A stretch of 64,000 bases of DNA from contig NZ_CP040887.1 in assembly GCF_006337125.1 (NCBI RefSeq), forward strand, positions 1,550,001-1,614,000. The letters run 5' to 3'. The DNA comes from Serinicoccus chungangensis (GTDB taxonomy: Bacteria > Actinomycetota > Actinomycetes > Actinomycetales > Dermatophilaceae). This document shows, in pieces, positions 52,138 to 61,439 of the stretch. The translations under genes and the position numbers were made by a program. The notes below the pieces were generated by a model, which worked only from the letters and a program-made list of their open reading frames with translations, ran no database searches and was not told where the DNA came from. The stretch's first letter is position 1. Every line of letters starts with the position of its first letter.

Positions 52138-52934
52138 CACGACGCATGGCCCCCGCAGCCGACACCGGAGAGATCCACGTGACCCACACCGGACCGTTCA
52201 CCGTCTACCCCGCGATCGACGTGCGCGGCGGGGCCGTGGTCCGCCTGCTCCGGGGCGACTACGACCAGGAGACCCGCTACACCGACAACCCGGTGGCGGT
52301 CGCCGAGAACTACGCCCGCTCCGGCGCCGCCTGGCTGCACCTCGTCGACCTCGACGCGGCTCGGGCCGGGGGCTACACCCTCGGCGAGACGCTCACGAGG
52401 ATCGTCGAGACCACCGGGCTGCGGGTGCAGACCGGGGGAGGGGCGCGCAGCCTCGAGGACGTCCAGCAGCTGCTCGACGCCGGGGCCGAGCGGGTCGTCG
52501 TCGGCTCGCTGGCGGTGCGGGAGCCGGAGACGGTCGCGGGGTGGCTGGACCACCTCGGCCCGGACCGCATCACCGTCGCCCTCGACACGAGGATCGGCGA
52601 GGACGGGCGCTGGGTGCTGCCGACCTCCGGCTGGACGTCGGTGGGCGAGCAGGACCTCACGACCACCCTGCACCACTACCAGGGCTCCGGGCTGCGCCAC
52701 GTGCTGTGCACCGACATCGGCCGCGACGGGACCCTCTCGGGCCCCAACTTCCACCTCTACACGATGCTCACCCGGTCCAACCCGGCGCTGCAGGTCCAGG
52801 CCTCGGGCGGGGCGCGGTCCGTGGACGACGTCCGCGCGGCCAAGAAGCACGGATGCGCCGGGATCATCCTCGGCAAGGCGCTGCTCGAGGGCCGGCTCAC
52901 CGTCGGCGACGCGGTCCAGGAGGAGCAGGTATGA
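52134..52934 (+). CDS. hisA: ProFAR isomerase HisA
   Basis: The 266-residue TIM barrel isomerises ProFAR to PRFAR. It has [19 protein letters not shown] (catalytic Asp), [49 protein letters not shown] (second Asp) and [21 protein letters not shown]. Two starts are possible. ATG 52134 overlaps hisH as ATGA, like the other operon junctions. GTG 52179, after GGAGAG, gives the usual family N-terminus ([14 protein letters not shown]). Actinobacteria normally use PriA, which also does TrpF, whereas this sequence has the proteobacterial HisA look. Whether TrpF is encoded elsewhere cannot be seen. Confidence 0.93.
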   Translation: MTRRMAPAADTGEIHVTHTGPFTVYPAIDVRGGAVVRLLRGDYDQETRYTDNPVAVAENYARSGAAWLHLVDLDAARAGGYTLGETLTRIVETTGLRVQTGGGARSLEDVQQLLDAGAERVVVGSLAVREPETVAGWLDHLGPDRITVALDTRIGEDGRWVLPTSGWTSVGEQDLTTTLHHYQGSGLRHVLCTDIGRDGTLSGPNFHLYTMLTRSNPALQVQASGGARSVDDVRAAKKHGCAGIILGKALLEGRLTVGDAVQEEQV

Positions 52935-53737
52935 CGCTCGCCCGCCGCATCATCCCCTGCCTCGACGTCCGCGAGGGCCGGGTGGTCAAGGGCACCCGCT
53001 TCCGCGACCACCGGGACATGGGCGACATCGTCGAGCTCGCCCGGCGCTACGCCGCCTCGGGCGCCGACGAGCTCGTCTTCTACGACATCACCGCCAGCCC
53101 GGAGGGGCGGGGCGTCGACGTCGGCTGGGTGGAGCGGGTCGCCCGCAGCATCGACATCCCCTTCTGCGTCGCCGGCGGGATCCGCTCGGTGTCGACCGCA
53201 CGGGCCGTCCTGCACGCGGGGGCCGACAAGGTCTCGGTCAACACCCCCGCCACGCAACGCCCCGAGCTGGTGGGCGAGCTCGCCGAGGCCTTCGGGGTCC
53301 AGTGCGTGGTCGTCGGCGTCGACAGCCTGCGCGACGCGGACGGCCACTGGCGGATCCGGCAGTTCACCGGCAGCCCGGACGCCACGCGGGCGCTGGAGGT
53401 GACGACCCTGGACTGGGTCCGCCGGGTCGTCGACCTGGGGGCGGGCGAGGTGGTGCTCAACTGCATGGGCTCGGACGGCGTCCGCGACGGCTACGACCTC
53501 GAGCAGCTGGCGGCCGTGCGCGCGCAGTGCCCGGTGCCGCTCGTGGCCAGCGGGGGTGCGGGGACGCCGCAGCACTTCGTCGACGTCTTCCGCGAGGCCG
53601 ACGTCGACGGCGCCCTCGCCGCCACCGTCTTCCACGACGGGTCCATCCCCATCCCCGCGCTCAAGCAGACCCTGGCGCAGGCCGGCGTCGAGGTGCGCCT
53701 GGACGCGTCCCCCACCCCCACGCAGGAGGCCTCGTGA
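52931..53737 (+). CDS. hisF: Imidazole glycerol phosphate synthase cyclase subunit HisF
   Basis: The 268-residue TIM barrel makes imidazole glycerol phosphate and AICAR from PRFAR and ammonia. Fingerprints are [20 protein letters not shown] (catalytic Asp), [60 protein letters not shown] (second Asp) and [41 protein letters not shown] and [10 protein letters not shown] match the proteobacterial type, since the actinobacterial one has GDPVELAxxY and EADGTKDGYD-like residues. It is coupled to hisA and hisIE by overlaps. Confidence 0.95.
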   Translation: MTLARRIIPCLDVREGRVVKGTRFRDHRDMGDIVELARRYAASGADELVFYDITASPEGRGVDVGWVERVARSIDIPFCVAGGIRSVSTARAVLHAGADKVSVNTPATQRPELVGELAEAFGVQCVVVGVDSLRDADGHWRIRQFTGSPDATRALEVTTLDWVRRVVDLGAGEVVLNCMGSDGVRDGYDLEQLAAVRAQCPVPLVASGGAGTPQHFVDVFREADVDGALAATVFHDGSIPIPALKQTLAQAGVEVRLDASPTPTQEAS

Positions 53738-54438
53738 GCGACTCCCCGGCACCCCGCGAGGACGGCGGCGGCCCCGACCACCACGACGCCCCCGACCGCG
53801 GCGCAGGACCCACGGGCCCGGCGTCGGTGGAGGTCGGCTTCGCGGTCACAGACGTCGACTTCGCCAAGACCGACGGCATCGTGCCGGGGGTGGTCCAGCA
53901 CGCGAGGACCGGCCAGGTGCTCATGGTCGGCTTCCTCGACGAGCAGGCGCTGAGGACCACCCTCGACACCGGCCTGGCGACCTTCCACAGCCGCAGCCGG
54001 GGGACGCTGTGGACCAAGGGCGAGACGAGCGGCAACGTGCTGCGCGTCGAGGCGGTCGAGCTCGACTGCGACCGGGACACCCTGCTGCTGCACGCCCTGC
54101 CCTCCGGCCCGACGTGCCACACGGGGGAGCGGACGTGCTTCGACCCCGGTGCACGCCCCGGGTCCTTCGTGCACGAGCTGGACGAGGTCGTGCGGGGGCG
54201 GCAGCTGGAGCTGCCCGAGGGGTCCTACACCACCACGCTGTTCACCGGCGGGGTGCGCAGGGTCGCGCAGAAGGTGGGCGAGGAGGGCGTCGAGACCGCG
54301 CTCGCGGCGGTCGCCCAGGACGACGAGGCGCTGCTGGGGGAGTCGGCCGACCTCGTCTACCACCTGCTCGTGCTGCTGCGCTCGAGGGACCTGGGGCTGG
54401 CCGACGTCGAGCGGGTGCTCCGGAGACGGCACGGCTGA
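53734..54438 (+). CDS. hisI: Bifunctional phosphoribosyl-AMP cyclohydrolase / phosphoribosyl-ATP pyrophosphatase HisIE
   Basis: The 234-residue fused protein has the HisI domain (about 35-130: [46 protein letters not shown] with metal-binding Asp and Cys) and the HisE domain (about 135-230: [30 protein letters not shown]). The two carry out steps 2 and 3 of the pathway. The fusion is typical for proteobacteria; most actinobacteria have hisI and hisE apart. The first 33 residues are a disordered Asp/Gly/Pro stretch. GTG 53734 overlaps hisF. Two hairpins follow. Confidence 0.94.
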   Translation: MSDSPAPREDGGGPDHHDAPDRGAGPTGPASVEVGFAVTDVDFAKTDGIVPGVVQHARTGQVLMVGFLDEQALRTTLDTGLATFHSRSRGTLWTKGETSGNVLRVEAVELDCDRDTLLLHALPSGPTCHTGERTCFDPGARPGSFVHELDEVVRGRQLELPEGSYTTTLFTGGVRRVAQKVGEEGVETALAAVAQDDEALLGESADLVYHLLVLLRSRDLGLADVERVLRRRHG

Positions 54439-54439
54439 G

Positions 54440-54493
54440 CCCGCCGACCCCCGGCGGGGTGCTGCCGCGCCGGGACGAGCCGACCCGGCGCGG
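54440..54493. terminator. Double hairpin at the end of the his operon
   Basis: A small hairpin (54440-54458, arms CCCGCCG/CGGCGGG) is followed by a perfect 10-bp one (54465-54474 with 54484-54493, CCGCGCCGGG). They lie between the convergent hisIE and membrane-protein genes and probably terminate both. Confidence 0.6.
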
Positions 54494-54498
54494 ACCGG

Positions 54499-55113
54499 TC
54501 AGCCGGGGCCGGGGCGTGCGCGCAGACCGACCTCGGCGAGCTCCAGGTCGGCGAGGGCGCGGATCGTGGCCGGGTCGCCCGAGCGCCAGGCGGCGACGGG
54601 GTCGTCGGAGAGCTGCTGCAGGCGCCGCGGGTGCTGGTGGACCAGGGCCCGCAGGGCGAGCAGCTCCTGCGACCGCGGGTCGTGCAGCTCACGACCGAGG
54701 GAGCGGGCACGCCGCACCCAGGAGAGCCGGAGCACCAGCCAGAGCAGGACGACGATGAGCACGGGGGTCACGGTCGACAGCACGCTGACCAGCCAGGCCA
54801 CGGTCCGGACCCCGGTCTCGAGCCGGTCGGCCGCGGTGACCAGGTCGGTCCCGACGCCCGCGGCGCCGGTGAAGGGTGCGTCCAGCTCGTCACCGACCAG
54901 GGGGATCTCGGTCACCCGGCCCGCGACCTCCTCCATCCGGGACTCGAGGCCGGTGCCTGCTGCCCGCAACGGGACCGCCGGCGCGGCGAGCGTCATGACG
55001 AGGTCGAAGACCAGGCGACCGACGAGCACCCAGAGGACCACCCAGCCCAGGACGAGCAGGTCGGCGAGGACCTGACGGGAGCGGCGGGCGGGAGCATCGG
55101 CGTACCAGCGCAT
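54499..55113 (-). CDS. Hypothetical two-helix membrane protein
   Basis: The 204-residue protein has TM segments at about residues 15-40 and 100-125, a periplasmic-side helical loop between them (LESRMEEVAGRVTEIPLVGD) and a basic cytoplasmic tail (LSWVRRARSLGRELHD, then LLALRALVHQHP). I recognise no named domain, although similar two-helix proteins near xerD are common in actinobacteria. ATG 55113 (MRWYADAPARR) was chosen over the in-frame ATG 55215. It is divergent from xerD. Confidence 0.75.
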   Translation of the reverse strand: MRWYADAPARRSRQVLADLLVLGWVVLWVLVGRLVFDLVMTLAAPAVPLRAAGTGLESRMEEVAGRVTEIPLVGDELDAPFTGAAGVGTDLVTAADRLETGVRTVAWLVSVLSTVTPVLIVVLLWLVLRLSWVRRARSLGRELHDPRSQELLALRALVHQHPRRLQQLSDDPVAAWRSGDPATIRALADLELAEVGLRARPGPG

Positions 55114-55232
55114 GAGGGCAGTTTCCCCCACCCGCACCGGACGTGCGGCGGTGCCGCACCGCACGGGCGTCGTGCTCCGCCGGGTGCGCGTCACGCGACC
55201 GCGGTGTGCCGCCACCTGAGAGGATCGCGTCC

Positions 55233-56219
55233 GTGAGCACGTCCGCCGCCCAGAGCACCCAGCGCACGCCGCTGGCGCGCGCGGCCGGCGACTGGCTGGA
55301 CCACCTGAGGGTGGAGCGGGGCCGGTCCGACCACACGCTGCGCGCCTACCGTCGCGACCTCGACCGCTACCTGGGCTACCTGGACGGCCTGGGCGTGCGG
55401 ACGCCCGAGGACGTGCGCGAGCAGCACGTGACCGGTTTCCTGGCCCACCTGCGCACCGGCGACGACGGGCACCAGCCGCTCGCGGCCACGTCGGCGGCGC
55501 GGGCCGTCGTGGCGGTGCGCGGCCTGCACACCTTCCTCGCGGTGGAGGGGCAGGCCGCGGCCGACCCCGCCCGCGAGGTCACCCCGCCGACGCCGCCTCG
55601 CCGGCTGCCCACGGCGCTGACCGTGCGCGACGTGGAGCGGCTGCTGCAGGCCGCCGCCCTGGGCGACACCCCGGCCGCGCTCCGCGACCGGGCGCTGCTG
55701 GAGGTGCTCTACGGGTGCGGTGCCCGGGTGAGCGAGGCGATCGCCCTCGACGTCGACGACCTGGAGCTCGGCCGCGAGGACGGGGGCAGCGGCGGTGTGC
55801 TGCGGCTGTTCGGCAAGGGACGCAAGGAACGCGTCGTGCCGATGGGGCGGTATGCCCGGGACGCCGTCGACACCTGGCTGGTCCGGGGCCGCCCGGAGCT
55901 CGCCCGGCGCGGCGCGGGCACCCCCGCCGTGTTCGTCAACGCGCGGGGCGGCCGGCTCTCGCGGCAGTCCGCCTGGACCGCGATCAAGGCCGCGGCCGAC
56001 CGGGCGGGCCTGCGCGGCGAGATCTCGCCGCACACCCTCCGTCACTCCTTCGCCACCCACCTGCTCGACGGCGGCGCGGACGTCCGGGTCGTCCAGGAGC
56101 TGCTCGGCCACGCCTCGGTCGCGACGACCCAGATCTACACCCACGTGTCGACCCAGCACCTGCGGGAGGTGTACGCCCAGGCGCACCCGCGCGCCCGCAC
56201 CGCCCCGGACCGGGCCTGA
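55233..56219 (+). CDS. xerD: Tyrosine recombinase XerD/XerC
   Basis: The 328-residue recombinase has the SAM-like N-terminal domain ([27 protein letters not shown], split here by a helix break) and the catalytic residues in order: Arg in [15 protein letters not shown], Lys in [12 protein letters not shown], His-x-x-Arg in [18 protein letters not shown], His in [15 protein letters not shown] (Tyr at YTH). XerD resolves chromosome dimers at dif with XerC. The position upstream of parA and scpAB is the canonical actinobacterial xerD site. The start is GTG 55233; GAGGAT lies 7 bases before it, so the message may be leaderless. Confidence 0.94.
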   Translation: MSTSAAQSTQRTPLARAAGDWLDHLRVERGRSDHTLRAYRRDLDRYLGYLDGLGVRTPEDVREQHVTGFLAHLRTGDDGHQPLAATSAARAVVAVRGLHTFLAVEGQAAADPAREVTPPTPPRRLPTALTVRDVERLLQAAALGDTPAALRDRALLEVLYGCGARVSEAIALDVDDLELGREDGGSGGVLRLFGKGRKERVVPMGRYARDAVDTWLVRGRPELARRGAGTPAVFVNARGGRLSRQSAWTAIKAAADRAGLRGEISPHTLRHSFATHLLDGGADVRVVQELLGHASVATTQIYTHVSTQHLREVYAQAHPRARTAPDRA

Positions 56220-56372
56220 CGCCCGTCCGGTGCGGCCAACCCCGCCGTCCGGTCCGGGAAGTCTCAACCTCAGGTCGAGGTGCAGGCGGATGGCCCTCAC
56301 CTGGACCCGTGGATTAGGGTCGGATCGATCGGCGGGACGCCGACCACGACCACCACGCACTGGAGACACCAC
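56220..56372. other. Promoter and leader of the parA-scpAB-rluB genes
   Basis: TTAGGGT at 56314-56320 is a plausible -10 box. A ribosome site GGAGA is 8 bases before GTG 56373. Nothing else is visible in this 153-bp gap. Confidence 0.4.
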
Positions 56373-57257
56373 GTGACCCACGACCGGCTGCCCGGTACCG
56401 AGACCTCGGGCGTGGGGCAGGAAGGCCCCACCGGCCGCCCGTTGCCCGACTTCGCCGTGCCCCCGCCGCTGGCCAGCCACGGCCCCGCGCGCGTCATCGC
56501 GATGTGCAACCAGAAGGGCGGCGTCGGCAAGACCACCACGACGATCAACCTGGGCGCCGCGCTGGCGGAGTACGGCCGCCGGGTGCTCATGGTCGACTTC
56601 GACCCGCAGGGGGCGCTCTCGGTGGGGTTCGGCGTCCGCGCCCACGACCTCGACGTGACGATCTACAACCTGCTCGTCGAGCGCGGCCACGACGTCCGGG
56701 ACGTCATCCAGCCGACCCGGTTCCCGAACATCGACATCCTCCCGACCAACATCGACCTCTCGGCCGCGGAGGTGCAGCTCGTGGGCGAGGTCGCCCGGGA
56801 GCAGGTCCTGGCGCGCGTCCTGCGCCCGGTGCTGGACGACTACGACGTGGTCTTCATCGACTGCCAGCCCTCGCTGGGCCTGCTGACCGTCAACGCGCTC
56901 ACCGCGGCGCACGGCGTCGTCATCCCGCTCGAGACCGAGTTCTTCGCCATGCGCGGGGTCGCCCTGCTCATCGAGACGATCGAGAAGATCACCGACCGGC
57001 TCAACCCGCGCCTGGAGATCGACGGCATCCTCGCCACGATGTACGACGGCCGCACCCTGCACTCCCGCGAGGTCGTCCGCAGCGTCGTCGACCACTTCGG
57101 CGACACGGTCTTCCACACGGTCATCAGCCGCACGGTGAAGTTCCCGGACGCCACCCTCGCGGCCGAGCCGATCACGACCTACGCCAGCACGCACTCGGGC
57201 GCAGAGGCCTACCGCCAGCTCGCCCGCGAGCTCGTCTCCCGCGGCGGCGCCCCCTGA
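56373..57257 (+). CDS. ParA/Soj-family ATPase
   Basis: The 294-residue P-loop ATPase has the deviant Walker A CNQKGGVGKTTTTINLGAAL, the VLMVDFDPQGALS motif and DVVFIDCQPSLGLLTVNAL. Its length and the adjacent scpAB place it in the chromosomal ParA-like group found beside the condensin genes in actinobacteria, distinct from the parAB pair at the origin. As no ParB gene follows, its partner is unclear; it may position SMC/ScpAB complexes or chromosome segments. The start is GTG 56373 after TGGAGA. A disordered 40-residue N-terminus precedes the domain. Confidence 0.9.
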   Translation: MTHDRLPGTETSGVGQEGPTGRPLPDFAVPPPLASHGPARVIAMCNQKGGVGKTTTTINLGAALAEYGRRVLMVDFDPQGALSVGFGVRAHDLDVTIYNLLVERGHDVRDVIQPTRFPNIDILPTNIDLSAAEVQLVGEVAREQVLARVLRPVLDDYDVVFIDCQPSLGLLTVNALTAAHGVVIPLETEFFAMRGVALLIETIEKITDRLNPRLEIDGILATMYDGRTLHSREVVRSVVDHFGDTVFHTVISRTVKFPDATLAAEPITTYASTHSGAEAYRQLARELVSRGGAP

Positions 57258-57316
57258 GCGAGGTCGGTACGCCGCCCGTCACCGGTCCCGGGCCCGAGAC
57301 GCCGGGCGGGGTCCTG

Positions 57317-58135
57317 GTGGCCGGGCGGGCCGGGTTCGAGGTGCACCTCGACGTCTTCTCCGGGCCCTTCGAGCTCCTGCTGGGGCTCATCGCCAAGCAC
57401 AAGCTGGACGTCACCGAGATCGCCCTGGCCCGGGTGACCGACGAGTTCGTCGCCTACCTCCGCGCGGCCCAGGAGGGCGGCGGGGAGTGGGACCTGTCGC
57501 AGGCGAGCGAGTTCGTGCTCATCGCCGCGACCCTGCTCGACCTCAAGGCGGCGCGGCTGCTGCCCAGCGCCCGGGAGGACGACGAGGAGGACCTCGCGCT
57601 CATCGAGGCCAGGGACCTGCTCTTCGCGCGGCTGCTGCAGTACCGCGCCTTCAAGAAGGTCGCCGACGAGCTGCGGCTGCAGATGGAGGGCAAGGGCCGC
57701 ATCTTCGCCCGCGACGTCGGTGTCGAGGAGCGCTTCGCCTCCCTGCTGCCCGAGCTCGTGCTGACGATCACCCCGGAGCAGCTGGCGATGATCGCGGGCC
57801 GGGCCATGATCCCCAAGCCACCGCCCACGGTCGGCGTGGACCACCTGCACGCCGCGCAGGTGTCGGTGCGGGAGCAGGCCTCGATCGTCGTGTCCCGGCT
57901 GCGTGAGCGGGGCAGCGCGAGCTTCCGCGAGCTGGTCGCCGACGCCGACTCCACGCTCGTCATCGTCGCCCGGTTCCTCTCCCTCCTGGAGCTCTTCCGG
58001 GACACCGTCGTCGCCCTGGAGCAGGACGAGGCGCTGGGGGAGCTCACCGTGCGCTGGACCGGCCCGCAGAGTGGTGACGTGGCCCAGGTGGGGGCCGAGT
58101 TCGACGAGGAGGTGGCCGATGAGCCGGTCGGATGA
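57317..58135 (+). CDS. scpA: Segregation and condensation protein ScpA
   Basis: The 272-residue kleisin shows FEVHLDVFSGPFELLLGLIAKHKLDVTEIALA at its start, an EFVLIAATLLDLKAARLLP helix in the middle and a C-terminal winged helix with LVIVARFLSLLELFRDTV. It bridges SMC heads with ScpB. The start is uncertain. A CTG or other non-standard codon at 57254 would overlap the parA stop, while the GTG at 57317 is the first regular one before the conserved domain and was chosen here. It overlaps scpB by 17 bases. Confidence 0.92.
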   Translation: MAGRAGFEVHLDVFSGPFELLLGLIAKHKLDVTEIALARVTDEFVAYLRAAQEGGGEWDLSQASEFVLIAATLLDLKAARLLPSAREDDEEDLALIEARDLLFARLLQYRAFKKVADELRLQMEGKGRIFARDVGVEERFASLLPELVLTITPEQLAMIAGRAMIPKPPPTVGVDHLHAAQVSVREQASIVVSRLRERGSASFRELVADADSTLVIVARFLSLLELFRDTVVALEQDEALGELTVRWTGPQSGDVAQVGAEFDEEVADEPVG

Positions 58136-58823
58136 GCAGGAGGCGACCCCGGTGGGGGCCAGCGACCCGGTGGGGGCCGACGACACGGCGCGGCCCGGCG
58201 AGCCGGCGCCGCACCCCGACCCCGCGCCGCCCGCCGAGCAGGAGCCCGAGACCCTCGACGTCGCCAGCCTGCCCGGCGGCCTGCGCTCGGCCGTCGAGGC
58301 GGTGCTCATGGTCGTCGACGAGCCGGTGACGGAGGAGACGCTGGCCGGCGCCCTCGGGGTGCCGATCGAGGAGGTCGGCGCGACGCTCGACGCGCTCGCC
58401 CAGGAGTATGCCGACGGTCACCGCGGCTTCATGCTGCGCCGGCTCGGTGGCGGCTGGCGGGTCTACAGCCGCCCGGAATACGCACCGGTGGTGGAGAAGT
58501 TCCTCCTGGGAGGCCAGCAGGCGCGGTTGACCCAGGCCGCCCTGGAGACCTTGGCGGTCATCGCCTACCGGCAACCCATCAGCCGGGCCCGCATCGGCGC
58601 CATCCGCGGGGTCAACGTGGACGGCGTCGTGCGGACCCTCCTGGCCCGCGGCATGGTGACCGAGGCCGGGCAGGACCCGACCGGCGGCGCCGTGCTCTAC
58701 GGCACGACGGACCTGTTCCTGCAGCGCATGGGCCTGGACAGCCTGGACGACCTGCCGGCCCTGGCCCCCTATCTCCCCTCGGCCGAGGTGCTCGAGGAGC
58801 TCGCATCGGAAGGACTCGCATGA
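58119..58823 (+). CDS. scpB: Segregation and condensation protein ScpB
   Basis: The 234-residue protein has the two winged-helix halves of ScpB: LRSAVEAVLMVVDEPVTEETLAGALG and QAALETLAVIAYRQPISRARIGAIRGVNVDGVVRTLLARGM, the latter being the most conserved part. An acidic, Pro-rich N-terminus of about 50 residues precedes them. ScpB dimers regulate the ScpA kleisin in SMC condensin. The ATG lies inside the end of scpA, so translation is coupled, and its stop overlaps rluB by ATGA. Confidence 0.94.
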   Translation: MSRSDEQEATPVGASDPVGADDTARPGEPAPHPDPAPPAEQEPETLDVASLPGGLRSAVEAVLMVVDEPVTEETLAGALGVPIEEVGATLDALAQEYADGHRGFMLRRLGGGWRVYSRPEYAPVVEKFLLGGQQARLTQAALETLAVIAYRQPISRARIGAIRGVNVDGVVRTLLARGMVTEAGQDPTGGAVLYGTTDLFLQRMGLDSLDDLPALAPYLPSAEVLEELASEGLA

Positions 58824-59770
58824 GCAACGGCAAGCAGCAGCGCCCCGGATCCCGTGGCGGTGGCAAGGGCGCACCCCGCGGGGGTGGTCGCTCCGGAGGT
58901 GGCCGCTCCGGCGGACGTGGCGCCGGCCCCGGCGTCCCCGCCCAGGGAGGTGGCGCCGGTCCCCGCCGGGCCGGAGGCAGCCGGCCCCCGCGCCGCCGCC
59001 GGCCCAGCACCCCCCCGGACCCGGCGTCCCGCGACGTCCACAGCCCGGAGGGCGTGCGCCTGCAGAAGCTGCTGGCGGGCGCCGGCTTCGGCAGCCGCCG
59101 GGCCTGCGAGAAGCTCATCGAGGAGGGCCGGGTCGAGGTCGACGGGCAGGTCGTCGTCGAGCTCGGGGTCCGCGTGGACCCCTCCCGGCAGACCGTGCAC
59201 GTCGACGGCGACCGGGTCGTCGTGGACACCGACAAGGTCTACCTCGCCTTCAACAAGCCGGCCGGCGTGGTCTCCACCATGGAGGACGACGAGGGACGCC
59301 CCTGCCTGACCGACTACGTCGGGCACCTGTCCCAGCGCCTCTTCCACGTGGGCCGTCTCGACGTCGACACCGAGGGCCTGCTGCTGCTCACCAACGACGG
59401 TGACCTCGCGCACAAGCTGCAGCACCCGGCCTACGGCGTCCCCAAGACCTACGTCGCCCAGGTGCACGGCGTCGTCGGGCCGGGGGTCGGCAAGCAGCTG
59501 CGCGACGGCGTCCAGCTCGAGGACGGCGTCGCGAAGGCGGACAGCTTCCGCCTGGTCGACGACATCCCGGGCCACTCCATCGTCGAGGTGGTGCTGCACG
59601 AGGGTCGCAAGCACATCGTGCGGCGGATGATGGAGGAGGTCGGCTACCCCGTCGAGGCTCTCTCCCGGGTCCAGATCGGCCCGATCCGGCTCGCCGAGCT
59701 GCGCTCCGGCAAGTACCGCGCGCTGTCCGCCGAGGAGGTCGCCCAGCTCTACCGCTCGGCGGGGGAGTAG
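58820..59770 (+). CDS. rluB: rRNA pseudouridine synthase (RsuA/RluB family)
   Basis: The 316-residue enzyme begins with a basic Gly/Arg/Ser-rich tail of about 70 residues, then an S4 RNA-binding domain (VRLQKLLAGAGFGSRRACEKLIEEGRV) and the RsuA-type catalytic domain: GRLDVDTEGLLLLTNDG contains the catalytic Asp, followed by KTYVAQVHG and EGRKHIVRRMMEEVG. It converts uridine in 23S or 16S rRNA to pseudouridine. The arginine-glycine N-terminus resembles RNA-binding RGG tails and is longer than usual. It is in the conserved scpB-rluB-cmk-der order. Confidence 0.94.
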   Translation: MSNGKQQRPGSRGGGKGAPRGGGRSGGGRSGGRGAGPGVPAQGGGAGPRRAGGSRPPRRRRPSTPPDPASRDVHSPEGVRLQKLLAGAGFGSRRACEKLIEEGRVEVDGQVVVELGVRVDPSRQTVHVDGDRVVVDTDKVYLAFNKPAGVVSTMEDDEGRPCLTDYVGHLSQRLFHVGRLDVDTEGLLLLTNDGDLAHKLQHPAYGVPKTYVAQVHGVVGPGVGKQLRDGVQLEDGVAKADSFRLVDDIPGHSIVEVVLHEGRKHIVRRMMEEVGYPVEALSRVQIGPIRLAELRSGKYRALSAEEVAQLYRSAGE

Positions 59771-59816
59771 GGGCGTCCCGGACGCCGGGGCGGGGGATGC
59801 CGCCCTCCCCGCCGGG

Positions 59817-59822
59817 TAGGGT
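59817..59822 (+). promoter_or_regulatory. Candidate -10 element of a leaderless promoter for cmk
   Basis: TAGGGT ends 6 bases before GTG 59829. Confidence 0.42.
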
Positions 59823-59828
59823 GGCGGC

Positions 59829-60563
59829 GTGTCCGCACCACCTCTCACCGTCGCCATCGACGGGCCCTCCGGGTCCGGCAAGTCCTCCGTGTCCCGGGCG
59901 GTCGCCCGGCAGCTCGGCCTGGCCTACCTGGACACCGGCGCGATGTACCGCGCGCTGGCGTGGCACTGCCTGGACCGGGGCCTGGACCTGGACGACGGCG
60001 AGGCCGTGGCGCAGGCGGCGCGCGACCTGCCGCTCGACGTGCCGACCGACCCGGACGGGCAGACCGTCACCGTGGCGGGCACCGACGTCACCGGCGCGAT
60101 CCGCGAGCCGCGGGTCACCGAGCAGGTGTCGGCCGTCGCGACCAACCTCGACGTGCGGGCGGAGCTGCGCCGCCGCCAGCGGGAGGTCATCAACGCCCAG
60201 CGCGAGGCGCGCGGCGGCATCGTCGCCGAGGGCCGCGACATCACCACCGTCGTCGCCCCGGACGCCGAGCACCGTGTCCTGCTGACGGCCTCCGAGGAGG
60301 CCCGGCTGGCGCGGCGGTCCACCGAGCTGCACGGCGGCGCCGATGAGGAGCAGGTGGCCGCCACCCGCGACCAGATCGTCCGTCGCGACGAGCAGGACTC
60401 CACCGTCAGCGCCTTCATGGAAGCCGCGGACGGGGTCGTGACGTTGGACACCTCAGACCTGACCTTCGACGAGGTCGTCGCGGCCGTGCTCGCCCTGGTC
60501 CGGGGCGAGGTCGCGCCGCGGACCGAGCCGTCGGCACCGCACACCCCTGACCCCGACGCCTGA
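59829..60563 (+). CDS. cmk: Cytidylate kinase
   Basis: The 244-residue kinase shows the P-loop VAIDGPSGSGKSSVSRAVAR, YLDTGAMYRALAW and VAEGRDITTVVAPDAEHRVLLTAS, all typical of Cmk, which phosphorylates CMP and dCMP. It lies downstream of rluB, as usual in actinobacteria, but der, which often follows directly, is here separated by two sulfur-transfer genes. Its own -10-like TAGGGT, 6 bases before GTG 59829, suggests an independent leaderless promoter. A disordered 20-residue tail ends the protein. Confidence 0.95.
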   Translation: MSAPPLTVAIDGPSGSGKSSVSRAVARQLGLAYLDTGAMYRALAWHCLDRGLDLDDGEAVAQAARDLPLDVPTDPDGQTVTVAGTDVTGAIREPRVTEQVSAVATNLDVRAELRRRQREVINAQREARGGIVAEGRDITTVVAPDAEHRVLLTASEEARLARRSTELHGGADEEQVAATRDQIVRRDEQDSTVSAFMEAADGVVTLDTSDLTFDEVVAAVLALVRGEVAPRTEPSAPHTPDPDA

Positions 60564-60572
60564 GGAGCACCC

Positions 60573-61436
60573 ATGAGCATGAGCACCAGCGACAAGATCG
60601 CGGCCTACGCCCACCCCGAGCGGCTGGTCACCACCGCGTGGCTGGCCGAGCACCTGGACGACGAGGGCGTGGTCGTCCTGGAGTCCGACGAGGACGTCCT
60701 GCTCTACGACACCGGGCACATCCCCGGCGCCCGCAAGCTGGACTGGCACACCGACCTCAACGACCCCCTCACCCGGGACTACGTGGACGGCGAGCGGTTC
60801 GCCCAGGTGATGTCCGAGCGGGGCATCGCGCGCGACACCACGGTCGTCATCTACGGCGACAAGTCCAACTGGTGGGCCGCCTACGCGCTGTGGGTGATGA
60901 CCCTCTTCGGCCACGAGGACGTGCGGCTGCTCGACGGCGGCCGGGCCACGTGGGTCGACGAGGGCCGCGAGCTCACCACCGACGTGCCCGAGGTCGCCCC
61001 CGCCGACTACCCCGTGGTGGACCGTGACGACAGCTCCGTGCGGGCGTTCAAGGCCGACGTGCTCGACCACCTCGGCTCGCCCATGGTCGACGTGCGCTCT
61101 CCCGGGGAGTACTCCGGCGAGCTGCTGCACATGCCGGACTACCCCCAGGAGGGTGCCATGCGCGGCGGGCACATCCCGGGTGCCAGGTCCGTGCCCTGGG
61201 CCCGCGCGGCCAACGAGGACGGCACCTTCCGCTCCCGCGAGGAGCTCGAGGCCCTCTACCTCGAGGAGCAGGGGCTCTCCACGACCGACGACGTGGTCGC
61301 CTACTGCCGGATCGGCGAGCGCTCGAGCCACACCTGGTTCGTCCTCACCCACCTGCTCGGCTTCGAGAAGGTGCGCAACTACGACGGCAGCTGGACCGAG
61401 TGGGGCAACTCCGTCGGCGTGCCCGTGGAGCGGTGA
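60573..61436 (+). CDS. Thiosulfate/3-mercaptopyruvate sulfurtransferase (two rhodanese domains)
   Basis: The 287-residue protein has two rhodanese domains. The first (about residues 15-140) lacks an active Cys; the second (about 165-285) has the catalytic loop [14 protein letters not shown] (Cys about residue 244). [24 protein letters not shown] is characteristic of actinobacterial SseA/CysA proteins. It moves sulfane sulfur from thiosulfate or mercaptopyruvate to an acceptor such as SufE. A GAGGAG ribosome site is 6 bases before ATG 60573. It pairs with the sufE-like gene that follows 3 bases later. Confidence 0.92.
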   Translation: MSMSTSDKIAAYAHPERLVTTAWLAEHLDDEGVVVLESDEDVLLYDTGHIPGARKLDWHTDLNDPLTRDYVDGERFAQVMSERGIARDTTVVIYGDKSNWWAAYALWVMTLFGHEDVRLLDGGRATWVDEGRELTTDVPEVAPADYPVVDRDDSSVRAFKADVLDHLGSPMVDVRSPGEYSGELLHMPDYPQEGAMRGGHIPGARSVPWARAANEDGTFRSREELEALYLEEQGLSTTDDVVAYCRIGERSSHTWFVLTHLLGFEKVRNYDGSWTEWGNSVGVPVER

Positions 61437-61439
61437 GGT

